DNA of 64,000 nucleotides from DASRIA01 sp963768885 (GTDB lineage: Bacteria > Actinomycetota > Thermoleophilia > Solirubrobacterales > JBBDJG01), in assembly GCA_963768885.1 (NCBI GenBank), contig CAVYJN010000006.1, forward strand, positions 1,319,029-1,383,028. Reading direction: 5' to 3'. The notes beneath the pieces were generated by a model. It saw only the letters and a program-made list of their open reading frames with translations. It did no database searches and was not told the origin of the DNA. Every line of letters begins with the position of its first letter. Within the stretch, counting starts at the first letter, position 1. The position numbers and the translations under genes are program-made. Of the stretch, positions 1 to 9,722 are shown one piece after another.

Positions 1-820
1 GCACGTGCGCATGCCCCAGCTGACGCGAGATGTTGACGTTCTTGCGCATCGAGCGGCCGACCACGGCGACGCGCCGGTCGAGCGCGATCGCGGCGTCGAT
101 CACCTGCTGGAGACGGTGCACGTTCGATGCGAACGACGTCACCACCACGCGGCCGGGAGCGCGCGAGATCACCTCCTGCAGCACCGGCCCGACGCTCGCC
201 TCCGAGGGCGCGGTGCCGCGCCGGTCGGCGTTCGTGGAGTCTCCGCACAGCAGCAGGACACCCTCGCGCCCGAGCTCCGCGAGCCGCGCCGCGTCGGTGG
301 GCGGGCCGTCGACCGGGGTCTGGTCGAACTTGTAGTCACCCGTCAGGATCACGGTGCCGAGGTCGCAGGTCGCGGCGACGGCGCACGCGTCCGGGATCGA
401 GTGCGACACATGGATCATCTCGAGGTCGAACGGGCCTGCCTCGAACTCCTCGCCGGGCTCGACGTCGTGCATCGGCACGCCCTTGAGCTTGTGCTCCTCG
501 ATCTTCGAGCGCGCCATCGCGACCGTCAGGGGGCCGCCGTAGACCGGGGGCCGCGCGTCCAGCTCGCGCAGCACCCACGGCAGCGCGCCCACGTGGTCCT
601 CGTGCCCGTGCGTCAGGACGATCGCGTCGATGCGGTCCGCGTTGTCGAGCAGGTAGGCGAAGTCCGGCAGGACCAGGTCGACCCCGAGCATCTCGGGCGT
701 CGGGAACATCAGGCCCGTGTCGATCACCACGATCCGGCCGTCGTACTCGAGCACGGTCATGTTCTTGCCGATCTCGCCCAGGCCGCCGAGCGGCAGGACC
801 CTCAGTTTCTTGGAGGACAG
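1..820 (-). CDS. rnj: Ribonuclease J (3' part beyond the window)
   Basis: Metallo-beta-lactamase-fold ribonuclease of mRNA decay and rRNA maturation, with endonuclease and 5'-exonuclease activity. About 273 N-terminal residues are visible and the gene runs off the left edge. The family start motif LPLGGLGEIGKNM and the zinc signature THGHEDHVGALP (near residue 72) are present, followed by VSHSIPDAC and LTGDYKFDQTP. No ATG or GTG lies in frame before the conserved N-terminus. I place the start at a CTG four bases after the dapA stop, six bases behind GAGGGA, so translational coupling to dapA is likely. The dapA-RNase J pair is also found in mycobacteria. Identity is firm; the start is an inference. 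Confidence 0.93.
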   Translation of the reverse strand, partial: MSSKKLRVLPLGGLGEIGKNMTVLEYDGRIVVIDTGLMFPTPEMLGVDLVLPDFAYLLDNADRIDAIVLTHGHEDHVGALPWVLRELDARPPVYGGPLTVAMARSKIEEHKLKGVPMHDVEPGEEFEAGPFDLEMIHVSHSIPDACAVAATCDLGTVILTGDYKFDQTPVDGPPTDAARLAELGREGVLLLCGDSTNADRRGTAPSEASVGPVLQEVISRAPGRVVVTSFASNVHRLQQVIDAAIALDRRVAVVGRSMRKNVNISRQLGHAHV

Positions 821-822
821 GG

Positions 823-1728
823 TCAGTCCCTCGCGGCTGCGACTTGGGGTCGGAGTGCTTCCACCATGCGCCGCACGTCGGCAAGCTCTGCTTCGTCGAG
901 CTCGACGATCGGCAGGCGCACGCCGCCGGCCTCGATCCCGAGCAGGCGCAGCGCGGCCTTCACGGTCGACGGGGGCGGCGCGATGAACAGAGTGCGATAC
1001 ACGTCGTGCAGCTCGGCGTCGATCGCGCGGGCCCGCTCGGTCTCGCCCGCTCGCGCGAGCTCGTAGACCTCCTTCATGCGCTCCCCGACGATGTGCGAGG
1101 AGACCAGGATGCCGCCGGCGCCGCCCATCTCGGCGAACGGGCAGAGCAAGGCGTCGTCCCCCGCATACAACGCAAGCGACGACTCATCGAGCAACCTTCG
1201 CGCCTGGTCGAGGTCGGAGTTCGCCTGCTTGACGCCGACGACGTTGTCGATCCGCGAAAGCTCGATCAGCAGGTCCGGCTCGAGGTTGATCACCGAGCGC
1301 CCCGGGATGTTGTAGAGCAGCACCGGCACGTCGCCGGCCGCCGCCGCGCATGCCTCGAAGTGCGCGCGCAGGCCACGCTCGTTGGGCTTGTTGTAGTAGG
1401 GGGTGACGACCAGCACCGCGTCCACCCCGCGCGCCGCCGCAGCCGCGGTCAGGCGAACCGAATGCGCGGTGTCGTTGGAGCCCGTGCCGGCGACCACCGT
1501 CGCGCGACCGCCGAGCTCGTCGACCGCGGCCTCGAACAGGCTCAGCTTCTCGGCGTCGTCGAGCGTTGCGGACTCGCCCGTCGTCCCGACGACCACGACC
1601 CCGTCGGAGCCGTGATCGACGAGGTGGCGCATCAGACCGCGCGCCGCATGCTCGTCGACGGCGCCGCCGGCGTCGAAGGGCGTGACCATCGCGGTGAGGA
1701 TCGCGCCGAGGGAGTTCCCGGGGGACAT
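823..1728 (-). CDS. dapA: 4-hydroxy-tetrahydrodipicolinate synthase
   Basis: Condenses pyruvate with aspartate semialdehyde at the entry of the lysine/diaminopimelate branch, in the cytoplasm. The 301-residue length is normal for the TIM-barrel family. Visible motifs are GTTGES (residues 48-53), YYNKP (111-115), the proton-relay Tyr139 in YNIPGR and the Schiff-base lysine Lys167 in VGVKQAN. The gene is followed after two bases by RNase J and preceded by a divergent amidase gene. An AATAAT stretch ends seven bases before the ATG and could be the -10 of a leaderless promoter, but no good -35 is seen. dapB, the next enzyme of the pathway, lies 4 kb away on the same strand. Confidence 0.97.
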   Translation of the reverse strand: MSPGNSLGAILTAMVTPFDAGGAVDEHAARGLMRHLVDHGSDGVVVVGTTGESATLDDAEKLSLFEAAVDELGGRATVVAGTGSNDTAHSVRLTAAAAARGVDAVLVVTPYYNKPNERGLRAHFEACAAAAGDVPVLLYNIPGRSVINLEPDLLIELSRIDNVVGVKQANSDLDQARRLLDESSLALYAGDDALLCPFAEMGGAGGILVSSHIVGERMKEVYELARAGETERARAIDAELHDVYRTLFIAPPPSTVKAALRLLGIEAGGVRLPIVELDEAELADVRRMVEALRPQVAAARD

Positions 1729-1823
1729 CCGGGCGATTATTCCACCTCCGCACGCGACCGTCGGCCGGGCGTTTGATTCCAGTCGTCCGCTAGGGTGCCC
1801 GCCGAGGCTACGAGGAGGGGACG

Positions 1824-3260
1824 ATGGCTGACGATCTGATGTTCCAGTCGGTGACCGAGCTGGTGGCGTCCGTGCGCGCCGGCGACGTCTCGGCCCGCGA
1901 GCTGGTGGAGACCTCGCTGGAGGCGATCGATCGCCTGAACGGCGAGCTCAACGCCGTCGTGACGCGCTGCGACGAGCGCGCCCTCGCCGAGGCGGACGCC
2001 GTGCCGAGCGGCGACGAGCGCCCGCTCGCGGGCGTGCCGATCGTGATCAAGGACCTGGTCGCCCTCACCGAGGGCGTCCGCACCACGATGGGGATGGCCG
2101 CCATGGAGGAGTGGGTGCCGTCCGCCGACAGCGCCCTGGTGCGCCGCCTGCGCGAGGCCGGCGCGATCGTCGTAGGCAAGACCAACACCCCGGAGATGGG
2201 GATCCTGCCCGTGACCGAGCCGCAGCGTTTCGGCCCGGCGCGCAACCCGTGGGACACCGGCCGCACGACCGGCGGCTCGTCCGGCGGGAGCGCGGCGGCC
2301 CTCGCAGCGGGGATGGTGCCGGTCGCGCACGGGAACGACGGCGGCGGCTCGATCCGCATTCCCGCCTCTTGCTGCGGGCTCGTCGGGCTCAAGCCGAGTC
2401 GCGGCCGGGTGTCGCTCGCGCCCGAGTTCAGCGAGTTCGCCGGCGGCGTCGCGATCGAGGGCTGCCTCAGCCGGAACGTCGCCGACACCGCGATCGTCCT
2501 CGACGTGATCTCCGGCTACGAGCCGGGCGACCCCTACTGGGCGCCCGAGCCGTCCGCGCCCTTCATCGAGTCCGTCGATCGCAGCCCCGGCTCGCTGCGG
2601 GTCGCCTACACGACCACTTCGCCCAACGGCGCGCCCGTTCACGCGGACTGCGCCACCGCGGTCACCGAGTGCGCCGCGCTGCTGGAGTCGCTCGGCCACA
2701 CCGTCGAGGAGGCGCCGCCGTTCGTCGACGAGCGCTACGTCGAGAACTTCATCAAGGTCTGGACGGCGGGCGTCGCCGACGAGGTGCACACCTATGGACG
2801 GCTGCGCGGACAGCCGCTCGACCGCGACAAGCTCGAGCCGCTCACGAGCGAGATGGTCGCGCTCGCCGACTCGTGGAAGGCCGCCGACTACCTCGAGGCC
2901 CTCGACTACCTGCGCCAGATGGCGCGGGGATTGGTCGCCGCGTGGAGCGACCTCGACATCCTGCTCACCCCGACGGTCGCGCAGCCGCCGCTGCCGATCG
3001 GCGCGCTCGCCCCGAAGGAGGGCGAGCCTGCATTCCAGTGGCTGCTGAACGCGGCCGCGTGGGTGCCCTTCACGCCGGTCTGGAACGTGACCGGCCAGCC
3101 CGCGGTGTCGCTCCCGCTGCACCAGTCGAGCGACGGGCTGCCGGTCGGCGTGCAGCTCGTCGGCCCGCCCGCGGGGGAGGAGCTGCTCCTGTCCCTGTCC
3201 GCGCAGCTCGAGGTGGCGCGTCCGTGGAGCGACGCGCGCGCGGCGGTGGTCGCCGCATGA
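1824..3260 (+). CDS. Amidase-signature family enzyme (first of two)
   Basis: Ser-cisSer-Lys amidase, 478 residues, hydrolysing an amide whose identity cannot be read from the sequence. The catalytic lysine is in IVIKDLVAL, and the glycine/serine-rich signature is TTGGSSGGSAAALA followed by GNDGGGSIRIPASCCGL. The ATG has a strong AGGAGGGG ribosome binding site. The next amidase gene begins at an ATG overlapping this stop codon, so the two are cotranslated. No gatB or gatC is adjacent, so a role in Glu-tRNA amidotransfer is unlikely. A standalone amidase of nitrogen scavenging or detoxification fits better. Confidence 0.9.
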   Translation: MADDLMFQSVTELVASVRAGDVSARELVETSLEAIDRLNGELNAVVTRCDERALAEADAVPSGDERPLAGVPIVIKDLVALTEGVRTTMGMAAMEEWVPSADSALVRRLREAGAIVVGKTNTPEMGILPVTEPQRFGPARNPWDTGRTTGGSSGGSAAALAAGMVPVAHGNDGGGSIRIPASCCGLVGLKPSRGRVSLAPEFSEFAGGVAIEGCLSRNVADTAIVLDVISGYEPGDPYWAPEPSAPFIESVDRSPGSLRVAYTTTSPNGAPVHADCATAVTECAALLESLGHTVEEAPPFVDERYVENFIKVWTAGVADEVHTYGRLRGQPLDRDKLEPLTSEMVALADSWKAADYLEALDYLRQMARGLVAAWSDLDILLTPTVAQPPLPIGALAPKEGEPAFQWLLNAAAWVPFTPVWNVTGQPAVSLPLHQSSDGLPVGVQLVGPPAGEELLLSLSAQLEVARPWSDARAAVVAA

Positions 3261-4684
3261 GCGACCTGCTCTCGCGGCCTGCCGCCGAGATGGCGACGGC
3301 GGTGCGCCGGGGCGAGGTCGGCCCCGTCGAGCTGGTGCAGGCGCACATCGACCGCGCCGAGGAGTGCCGCGACCTGAACATCGTGGTCCTGCCGCGCTAC
3401 GAGGAGGCGCTCGAGGAGGCGCGCGAGGCCGAGCGAGCGATCGGCGGCGCGGGTCCGACCGGGGCGCTGCACGGCGTCCCGTTCACGACCAAGGAATGCA
3501 TCGAGGTCGCGGGCATGCCGTGCTGCGACGCATCGCGGGTCTTCGAGGGCAACGTCTCGACGCAGGACGCGACGGTGGTGCGCAACCTGCGCAACGCGGG
3601 CGCGATCCTGATCGGGAAGACCAACATCCCGGAGTTCGCCTTCCACTACGACTCCAACAACCTCGTCTACGGTGCGACGCACAACCCGCACGATCCCGAG
3701 CGCTCGGTCGGCGGCTCGTCGGGCGGCGAGGGCGCGGCGCTCGCGACGTGCATCACCCCGATCGGCGTGGGCTCGGACTACGGCGGCTCGATCCGCGTGC
3801 CCGCGCACTTCAACGGGGTCACGGGCCTCAAGCCGGGCCGCTGGGTCGTCCCCTACGGCGGGCACTTCCCGCCCGCGCAGGCGATGTCGATTCAGCTGTG
3901 GTCGGAGATCGGGCCGATGGCGCGCTACGTCGAGGACCTTCAGCTCCTGCTGCCGATCTTCGCGCATCCGGACCCCGCGACCGACCCGGACGTCGCGCCG
4001 CACCGCGTCGAGCCCGACCAGCCCGAGAGCCTGCGTGTGGCGATCTTCGACGAGGACGGCCTGTGCCCGGTCGACCCGGCGATCCGCGACGCGGTGCGCC
4101 GTGCCGGCCGCGCACTCGAGGACGCCGGCCACGAGGTCGTCGAGGAGCGCCCGCCCAACCAGGCGGAGGTGCGCGAGGTCTTCGAGTCGATCGCGCTCGC
4201 CGAGGTGACGGCGCTGCTGTGGCCGGTGATCGAGCCGCGCGAGCAGGACCTGTCCCCGCAGATCCGGCGGCTGCTCAACCGCCGCGAAAGCCTGGAGATC
4301 GACCTCCCGACCTACGCGGGGCTGCTGGCGCACCGGCTCGAGCTCGAGCGAGCCGTGAACGCGTGGCTCGAGACCCATCACATCGCCGTCTGCCCGATCT
4401 CCGCGACCGCGGCGTTCCCGATCGGGACCGAGGTGATCGAGATCGACGGGCGTGAGTACGAGGAGATCGACCTGTTCTCGATGTCCACGTACGTGAACGC
4501 GATGAGCCTGCCCGCCGCCGCGGTGCCGGTCGGCCGCACGCCGGGCGGCCTGCCGATCGGCGTGCAGGTGATCGGCCGCCGCTACCGCGAGATGGAGGTG
4601 CTCGCGGTCGCACGCGAGCTCGAGCAGGCGCTCGGCGGCTGGATCAGGCCGGAGCTCGGCCAGGTCCTGACCGGCTCGAGCTGA
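3257..4684 (+). CDS. Amidase-signature family enzyme (second of two)
   Basis: A second amidase of 475 residues, related to but clearly diverged from the preceding one. The start ATG overlaps the upstream stop (ATGA). It carries the lysine motif FTTKECIEVAG, the signature SVGGSSGGEGAALA and GSDYGGSIRVPAHFNG. The layout resembles fatty-acid-amide-hydrolase-like and 6-aminohexanoate-type amidases, but the substrate is unknown. It ends 13 bases from a convergent membrane-protein gene. The strict overlap suggests the two amidases act on related substrates or as partners. Confidence 0.88.
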   Translation: MSDLLSRPAAEMATAVRRGEVGPVELVQAHIDRAEECRDLNIVVLPRYEEALEEAREAERAIGGAGPTGALHGVPFTTKECIEVAGMPCCDASRVFEGNVSTQDATVVRNLRNAGAILIGKTNIPEFAFHYDSNNLVYGATHNPHDPERSVGGSSGGEGAALATCITPIGVGSDYGGSIRVPAHFNGVTGLKPGRWVVPYGGHFPPAQAMSIQLWSEIGPMARYVEDLQLLLPIFAHPDPATDPDVAPHRVEPDQPESLRVAIFDEDGLCPVDPAIRDAVRRAGRALEDAGHEVVEERPPNQAEVREVFESIALAEVTALLWPVIEPREQDLSPQIRRLLNRRESLEIDLPTYAGLLAHRLELERAVNAWLETHHIAVCPISATAAFPIGTEVIEIDGREYEEIDLFSMSTYVNAMSLPAAAVPVGRTPGGLPIGVQVIGRRYREMEVLAVARELEQALGGWIRPELGQVLTGSS

Positions 4685-4697
4685 GGCCGCCGGCGGG

Positions 4698-5375
4698 TCA
4701 GCCCCAGAGGCCGGACAGGCCGTTGCCGAGGACCTTGGCGCCGAGCAGCAGCAGGACGACCATCATGATCACCGCGTTGTTCTCGGACATGAACTGCTTG
4801 ACCGCGGAGAGGGGGCGTGCGGCCCGTTCGGCGTCGACGACGTAGAGGAGCACCGCGCCGGCGACGGTGACCGACCCGAGGATCACGTACACGGCGACGG
4901 CGATCGCGGTGTCGGCCCGATCGAGTCCTGCTTCAGCGATGGACGCGGCGGCGGCAATGGTGAGTGCGAGGTTCTTGGGGTTCGCGCCCGAGAGCGCGGC
5001 GCCGAGCAGCGCCGCCCTCGGCGGCGTCATGGTGTCGACCGCGGCCATCCACTTCGGCGTCTCGGATGACCGGCCCTCCCTGGGTCGCTTACGCCACTCG
5101 CGGGCAGCCATCAGGAGGAACAGGATCCCGATCGCGACCTTGAGCCAGTTGACCCCCGTTGCGGCATCGCTGTCGGGATCGTCGCTGCCCCCGAGGGCGA
5201 GGACCACGATGACGCTCACGGTCGCGAGACCGACCACCCATCCCAACGCGAACGCCGGCCCCGCCGTTCGAGCTCTCGGCGCCCCCAGCACGAGGACGAC
5301 GCCGATGATCGGGATCGGACTGAGGGCGACGGCGACTGCCGCGGGGAGCAGGTCGCCGATGGCCCGGATCAACAC
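4698..5375 (-). CDS. LysE/SfLAP-type multi-pass membrane protein
   Basis: A 225-residue integral membrane protein with about six hydrophobic segments. The first includes VAVALSPIPIIGVVLVLG and a later one carries GANPKNLALTIAAAA. The pattern fits the GAP / SfLAP (sulfolipid-addressing-protein-like) branch of the LysE transporter superfamily, common in actinobacteria and usually of unknown substrate. A soluble loop near residues 95-115 is rich in Arg and Glu. It lies 11 bases downstream of the dapB stop on the same strand and is probably cotranscribed, but no link to lysine synthesis can be shown. Confidence 0.75.
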   Translation of the reverse strand: MLIRAIGDLLPAAVAVALSPIPIIGVVLVLGAPRARTAGPAFALGWVVGLATVSVIVVLALGGSDDPDSDAATGVNWLKVAIGILFLLMAAREWRKRPREGRSSETPKWMAAVDTMTPPRAALLGAALSGANPKNLALTIAAAASIAEAGLDRADTAIAVAVYVILGSVTVAGAVLLYVVDAERAARPLSAVKQFMSENNAVIMMVVLLLLGAKVLGNGLSGLWG

Positions 5376-5386
5376 GCGCGGATTCT

Positions 5387-6061
5387 CTACATCACGTTCT
5401 CGAGGCCGACCACCAGGCCGTCGACCTCTGCGACCTTGCGCACCGCCAGCAGCACGCCCGGCATGAACGACTCGCGCGAGATCGTCTCGTGGCGCAGCGA
5501 GAGCGTCTGGCCGATACCGCCGAAGATCACTTCCTGATCGGCCACGAGACCGGGCAGGCGCACGCTGTGGATCGGCGGCTCCTTGCCGCCGGCCCGCTCG
5601 ATCAGCTCCGCCGTGCGCTTCGCCGTTCCCGACGGCGCATCGAGCTTCGCCTCGTGGTGCAGCTCGACGATCTCACAGTCGGGCATGTGCGGAGCGATCA
5701 GCTTCGCCGCCTCCATCATCAGCACGGCGCCGATCGCGAAGTTCGGCGCGATCACGCAGTTGCCCCTCGACCGGCCGGCCGCCGCGCGAAGCTCGTCGAC
5801 CTGCTCGGGGGAAAGCCCCGTCGTGCCCACCACCACATGCGTGCCGTGCTCGAGGCAGAGGCGCGTGTTGGCGAAGACCGTCGACGGCACGGTGAAGTCC
5901 ACGACCACGTCCGGCCTCACCTTCGTGAGCGCGTCCTCGAGCGTCACCCCCAGCTCGGGGTCCGCCCGCTCGACGACCTCCATGTCGCCGGCGCCGTCCA
6001 CGGCCTCACACACCATCGCCCCCATGCGCCCGGCGGCGCCGGAAACGGCGACGCGGATCAC
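5387..6061 (-). CDS. dapB: 4-hydroxy-tetrahydrodipicolinate reductase
   Basis: NAD(P)H-dependent reductase following DapA in diaminopimelate/lysine synthesis. The 224 residues are somewhat short for the family. Motifs are the Rossmann start VAVSGAAGRMG, the VVDFTVPS loop, GTTGLS, the APNFAIGA strand, and ELHHEAKLDAPSGTA with the catalytic His pair and Lys. The GTG start overlaps the stop of the upstream M16 peptidase gene (GTGA), giving a chain pnp, M16 peptidase, dapB and the LysE-like gene. Confidence 0.96.
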   Translation of the reverse strand: MIRVAVSGAAGRMGAMVCEAVDGAGDMEVVERADPELGVTLEDALTKVRPDVVVDFTVPSTVFANTRLCLEHGTHVVVGTTGLSPEQVDELRAAAGRSRGNCVIAPNFAIGAVLMMEAAKLIAPHMPDCEIVELHHEAKLDAPSGTAKRTAELIERAGGKEPPIHSVRLPGLVADQEVIFGGIGQTLSLRHETISRESFMPGVLLAVRKVAEVDGLVVGLENVM

Positions 6062-7342
6062 GCCGCGTCTGAGAGCTCGGCGCCAACGGGCGCCAGCGCG
6101 CTGCGGAAGAGGCTCTCCTCGCGGCCGATCCCGGCGACCGACATACCGGTCGGCGGGAAGAGCTCGCGCGCGAGCTGCTCGAGGTCCTCGCGCGTCACCG
6201 CCTCGAGCCGCTCGATCGTCTCGTCGAGCGTCAGGAGCGGCGTGTCCATCAGGACCGAGCGGCCGAGCCGGTTCATGCGCGCGCCGGTCGACTCCATCGA
6301 CAGCGCGAGCCGTCCCTTCACGTGCTCGCGCGCGCGGCGCAGCTCGTCCTCGCCGACGCGCTCGTCGCGCACGCGCGCAAGCTCGCGGCCGATGATGTCG
6401 AGCGCCTCGACGACGTTGTCCTCACGGGTGCCGACGTAGATGCCGACCTGACCGGTGTCCTGATACTGGCTCGCCCAGGAGTAGACGGAATAGGCCAGGC
6501 CGCGCTTCTCGCGCACCTCCTGGAACAGGCGCGACGACGTCGACCCGCCGAGGATCGCGTCCAGGATCGACAGGGCGAAGCGGCGCTCGTCGTTGCGCGA
6601 GATGCCCTCTCCCCCGATGCAGATGTGGTACTGCTCGGTCTCCTTCACGTGGAAGGACGGCGCGCGGCTCGCGGCGCCGCGGCGCCGCCTCGGGCGCCCG
6701 CGGTGCGCCGTTGGGCGAGGCCGTCAGCCATCGCTCGGCAAGCGTCTCGATCGCGCCGTGCTCGAGGTTGCCCGCGGCGGCGACCACGATCGCCCCGGGC
6801 AGGTAGCGGGCGCGATGGTAGGCCGAGACGGTGTCGACGTCGAGCGCGGAGACCACCTCGCCGCGACCGATCACCGGCCGGCCGAGCGGATGGTCGCCGA
6901 AGACGGCGGTCGAGAGCACGTCGTGCACCTTGTCCTGCGGCTCGTCCTCGTACATCGCGATCTCTTCGAGCACGACCTCGCGTTCGGACTCGAGGTCGGC
7001 GTAGGTGGTGCGCAGGAGCATGTCGCCCATCACCTGGAAGGCGCGGTCGAGGTGCTCGTCGAGGAAGTGCGCATGGAGGACCGTCGCCTCCTTGCTGGTG
7101 GCCGCGTTCATGTCCGCGCCGAGGCCGTCGAAGACCTGCGCGATCTGCTCGGCGCTGAGCTCCTCGGTGCCCTTGAAGAGCATGTGCTCGAGGAAGTGCG
7201 AGATGCCGGCCTGGTCGCGCTCCTCGTCGCGGGAGCCCACGCGCACCCACATGCCGAGCGCGATCGAGCGCACCGACGGGACGCGCTCGGTCACGACCCG
7301 GATGCCCGGGTCGAGTTGGGTGAGCGTGTGCTCCTGCGCCAA
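6058..7342 (-). CDS. M16-family zinc peptidase, PepR-like (frame broken)
   Basis: Pitrilysin/processing-peptidase-like zinc protease, typically about 430 residues. The N-terminal half has the inverted zinc site HFLEH and the downstream EEIAMYEDEPQDK glutamate. The C-terminal half has ILDAILGGSTSSRLFQEVRE and KRGLAYSVYSW. The halves are in different frames. The break is near 6,658-6,700 in a GC-rich run, where one missing base would restore PRAPSFHVKETEQYH. I treat it as one gene with a probable sequencing deletion. The start is uncertain; a TTG at 7,342 just after the pnp stop fits the conserved N-terminus. Pairing with pnp matches mycobacterial gene order. Confidence 0.85.
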
Positions 7343-7349
7343 CGGGTCG

Positions 7350-9617
7350 CTAGTCGCGGCGCTCGCGCGGGGCCCGGTCGCGGTCACGGCCGCCACGGTC
7401 ACGTCCGCCACGACCGCCGCGGTCGCGGTCGCGGCCGCCGCGATCACGTCCACCGGAAGGCCTGCCGCCGTTGCCGGTGCCGATCTTCGCCAGCTCCTCG
7501 GCCGTCTTGTCGGCGATCTCCGGGTCGTCGGCCAGGCGCAGCCCGATGCGGCCGCGCTCCTTGTTGAGCTCGACCACGCGGACGGTCACCTGGTCGCCGC
7601 GGTTGACGACGTCCTCGACCGTCTCGGCGCGGCCGCCGGGGACGAGGTTCGATATGTGGAGCAGACCGTCGGTGCCCTTGCTCAACTCGACGAAGGCGCC
7701 GAACGTCGTGGTCTTCACGACCTTCCCGGTGAACACCTCGCCGAGCTCGACGTCCTTGGTCATCTGGCGGATCGCCTCGACGCAGGCGTCGCCCTTCTCG
7801 CCGTTCACGGCGTACACGAGCACCATGCCCGTGTCGTCGACGTCGATCTGCGCCTCGTACTCGTCGGAGAGCGCGCGAATCGTCTCGCCGCCCTTGCCGA
7901 TCACGGTGCCGATCTTCTCCGGGTCGATCTGGATCGACGTGATGCGCGGCGCGTGCGGGCTCAGCTCGGCGCGGGTCTCCCCGATCGTGTCCTCCATCTT
8001 GCCGAGGATGAACTCGCGGCCCGCGCGGGCCTGGTCGAGCGCGTTCTTGAGGATCTCGAACGTGACGCCGCTGATCTTGATGTCCATCTGCAGCGCCGTG
8101 ATGCCGTCGGGCGTGCCGGCGACCTTGAAGTCCATGTCGCCCAAGTGATCTTCGACCCCGGCGATGTCCGAGAGGATGACGTAGTCATCCCCTTCCTTTA
8201 TGAGGCCCATGGCGATGCCCGCCACGGGCTTCTTGATCTTCACGCCGGCGTCCATCAGCGAGAGCGTCGATCCGCAGACCGAGGCCATCGACGAGGAGCC
8301 GTTGGACTCGAGGATGTCGGACACGACGCGGATCGTGTACGGGAAGTCCTCCTGCGACGGGATCATCGGCAGCAGTGCCCGCTCGGCGAGCGCGCCGTGG
8401 CCGATGTCGCGGCGCTTGGGGCCGCGCATGAAGCCCGCCTCCCCGACCGAGAACGGCGGGAAGTTGTAGTGGTGGAAGTAGCGCTTGGCCGTCTCGAGGC
8501 CGAGCGTGTCGAGGCGCTGCTCCTCGCGGCTCGTCCCGAGCGTCGCGACGGTGTAGGCCTGCGTCTGGCCGCGGGTGAAGATCGCCGAGCCGTGCGTGCG
8601 CGGCGCGATTCCGACCTCGGCCCAGATGTCGCGGACCTCGTCCGCCTGGCGGCCGTCCGGCCGCCGCTTCTCGACGGCGATCCGCTTGCGGATGATCTCC
8701 TTCTCGAGCTTGTCGAACGCGCGCTGCACCGCGGCCCGGCGCTCCGGGTCCGGCGAGCCCTCGGCCTGCGGCGCGTACTCCTCGAGGATGGCCTCCTCGG
8801 CGGCCTTGGTCGCGTCCTGGCGCTCGAGCTTGTCCTCGACCTGCGTCGCGCTGCCGAGTGCGTCCCCGTGGGACGAGCGGATCTGCTCGAGCAGCCCCTC
8901 GTCGACCTTGGGCTCGTCGACGGTCGTCTTGGGCTTGCCGGCCTTCTCGGCCAGCTCGCGCTGGGCGGCGCAGAGGCGCTTGATCTCGTCGTGCGCGATC
9001 TCGAGCGCGTCGAGCAGCTCGGCCTCGGTGATCTCGTTGGCGCCGGCCTCGACCATCAGGATCGCGTCGTCGGTGCCCGCGACCACGAGGTCGAGCTCCG
9101 ACTCGGGTATGTCGGCCTCGTCGGGGTTGACCACGAACTTGCCCTCGAGCTTGCCGATCCTCACCGCGGCCATCTGGGTGGGGAAGGGGATGTCCGAGAG
9201 GGCGAGCGCGGCGGAGGCGCCGTTCATCGCGAGGATGTCGTAGGGGACCACGTGGTCCACGCACATCGGCGTCGCGACGATCTGCGTCTCGATGTGCCAG
9301 CCCTTCGGGAACAGCGGCCGGATCGGCCGGTCGATCATGCGCGCGGTCAGGATGCCCTTCTCGGAGGGGCGCCCCTCGCGCTTGAAGAAGCTGCCGGGAA
9401 TCTTCCCGGCGGCGTACATGCGCTCCTCGACATCCACCGTCAGGGGCAGGAAGTCCACGTCACGCGGGTTGCCGGCCGTCGCGGTGCAGAGCACCATCGT
9501 GTCGCCGGCGCGGACGACGACCGCGCCGCCTGCCTGCTTGGCAAGCCTGCCGGTCTCAAAGCTGATCTCTGTGCCCGCGACGTCTACCGACGTGCGGTGT
9601 ACGGAGGGAGGAGTCAT
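7350..9617 (-). CDS. pnp: Polyribonucleotide nucleotidyltransferase
   Basis: Phosphorolytic 3'-5' exoribonuclease of mRNA turnover, 755 residues. Domains in order are a first RNase PH domain, a helical linker, a second RNase PH domain (LLPMIPSQEDFPYTIRVVSD, then GSSSMASVCG), a KH domain with GTVIGKGGETIRAL and an S1 domain from about residue 640. It ends in an Arg/Gly/Asp-rich tail of about 40 residues, an actinobacteria-style unstructured extension. The ATG is preceded by AAAGGAAG. rpsO lies directly upstream, as in many bacteria. Confidence 0.98.
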   Translation of the reverse strand: MTPPSVHRTSVDVAGTEISFETGRLAKQAGGAVVVRAGDTMVLCTATAGNPRDVDFLPLTVDVEERMYAAGKIPGSFFKREGRPSEKGILTARMIDRPIRPLFPKGWHIETQIVATPMCVDHVVPYDILAMNGASAALALSDIPFPTQMAAVRIGKLEGKFVVNPDEADIPESELDLVVAGTDDAILMVEAGANEITEAELLDALEIAHDEIKRLCAAQRELAEKAGKPKTTVDEPKVDEGLLEQIRSSHGDALGSATQVEDKLERQDATKAAEEAILEEYAPQAEGSPDPERRAAVQRAFDKLEKEIIRKRIAVEKRRPDGRQADEVRDIWAEVGIAPRTHGSAIFTRGQTQAYTVATLGTSREEQRLDTLGLETAKRYFHHYNFPPFSVGEAGFMRGPKRRDIGHGALAERALLPMIPSQEDFPYTIRVVSDILESNGSSSMASVCGSTLSLMDAGVKIKKPVAGIAMGLIKEGDDYVILSDIAGVEDHLGDMDFKVAGTPDGITALQMDIKISGVTFEILKNALDQARAGREFILGKMEDTIGETRAELSPHAPRITSIQIDPEKIGTVIGKGGETIRALSDEYEAQIDVDDTGMVLVYAVNGEKGDACVEAIRQMTKDVELGEVFTGKVVKTTTFGAFVELSKGTDGLLHISNLVPGGRAETVEDVVNRGDQVTVRVVELNKERGRIGLRLADDPEIADKTAEELAKIGTGNGGRPSGGRDRGGRDRDRGGRGGRDRGGRDRDRAPRERRD

Positions 9618-9722
9618 TTACTTCCTTTCGTGGCAGCCTCCGGTTGGCTGCGGCGGTTGGGCTCTTCCGGAATTACGGCGCAATGCTAGCAGCGGCCCCG
9701 GGCTCGATTCGCCCGCTGGACC

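Noticed and set aside
2111..3256. Long Arg/Ala-rich plus-strand reading frame inside the first amidase gene
   Set aside because: It is the amidase read one base out of frame; composition is typical of a GC-rich shadow and it has no motif or ribosome binding site.
7005..9689. 894-residue plus-strand open frame opposite pnp
   Set aside because: Antisense shadow; pnp has clear KH and S1 domains in the other strand and the plus frame has no recognisable domain.
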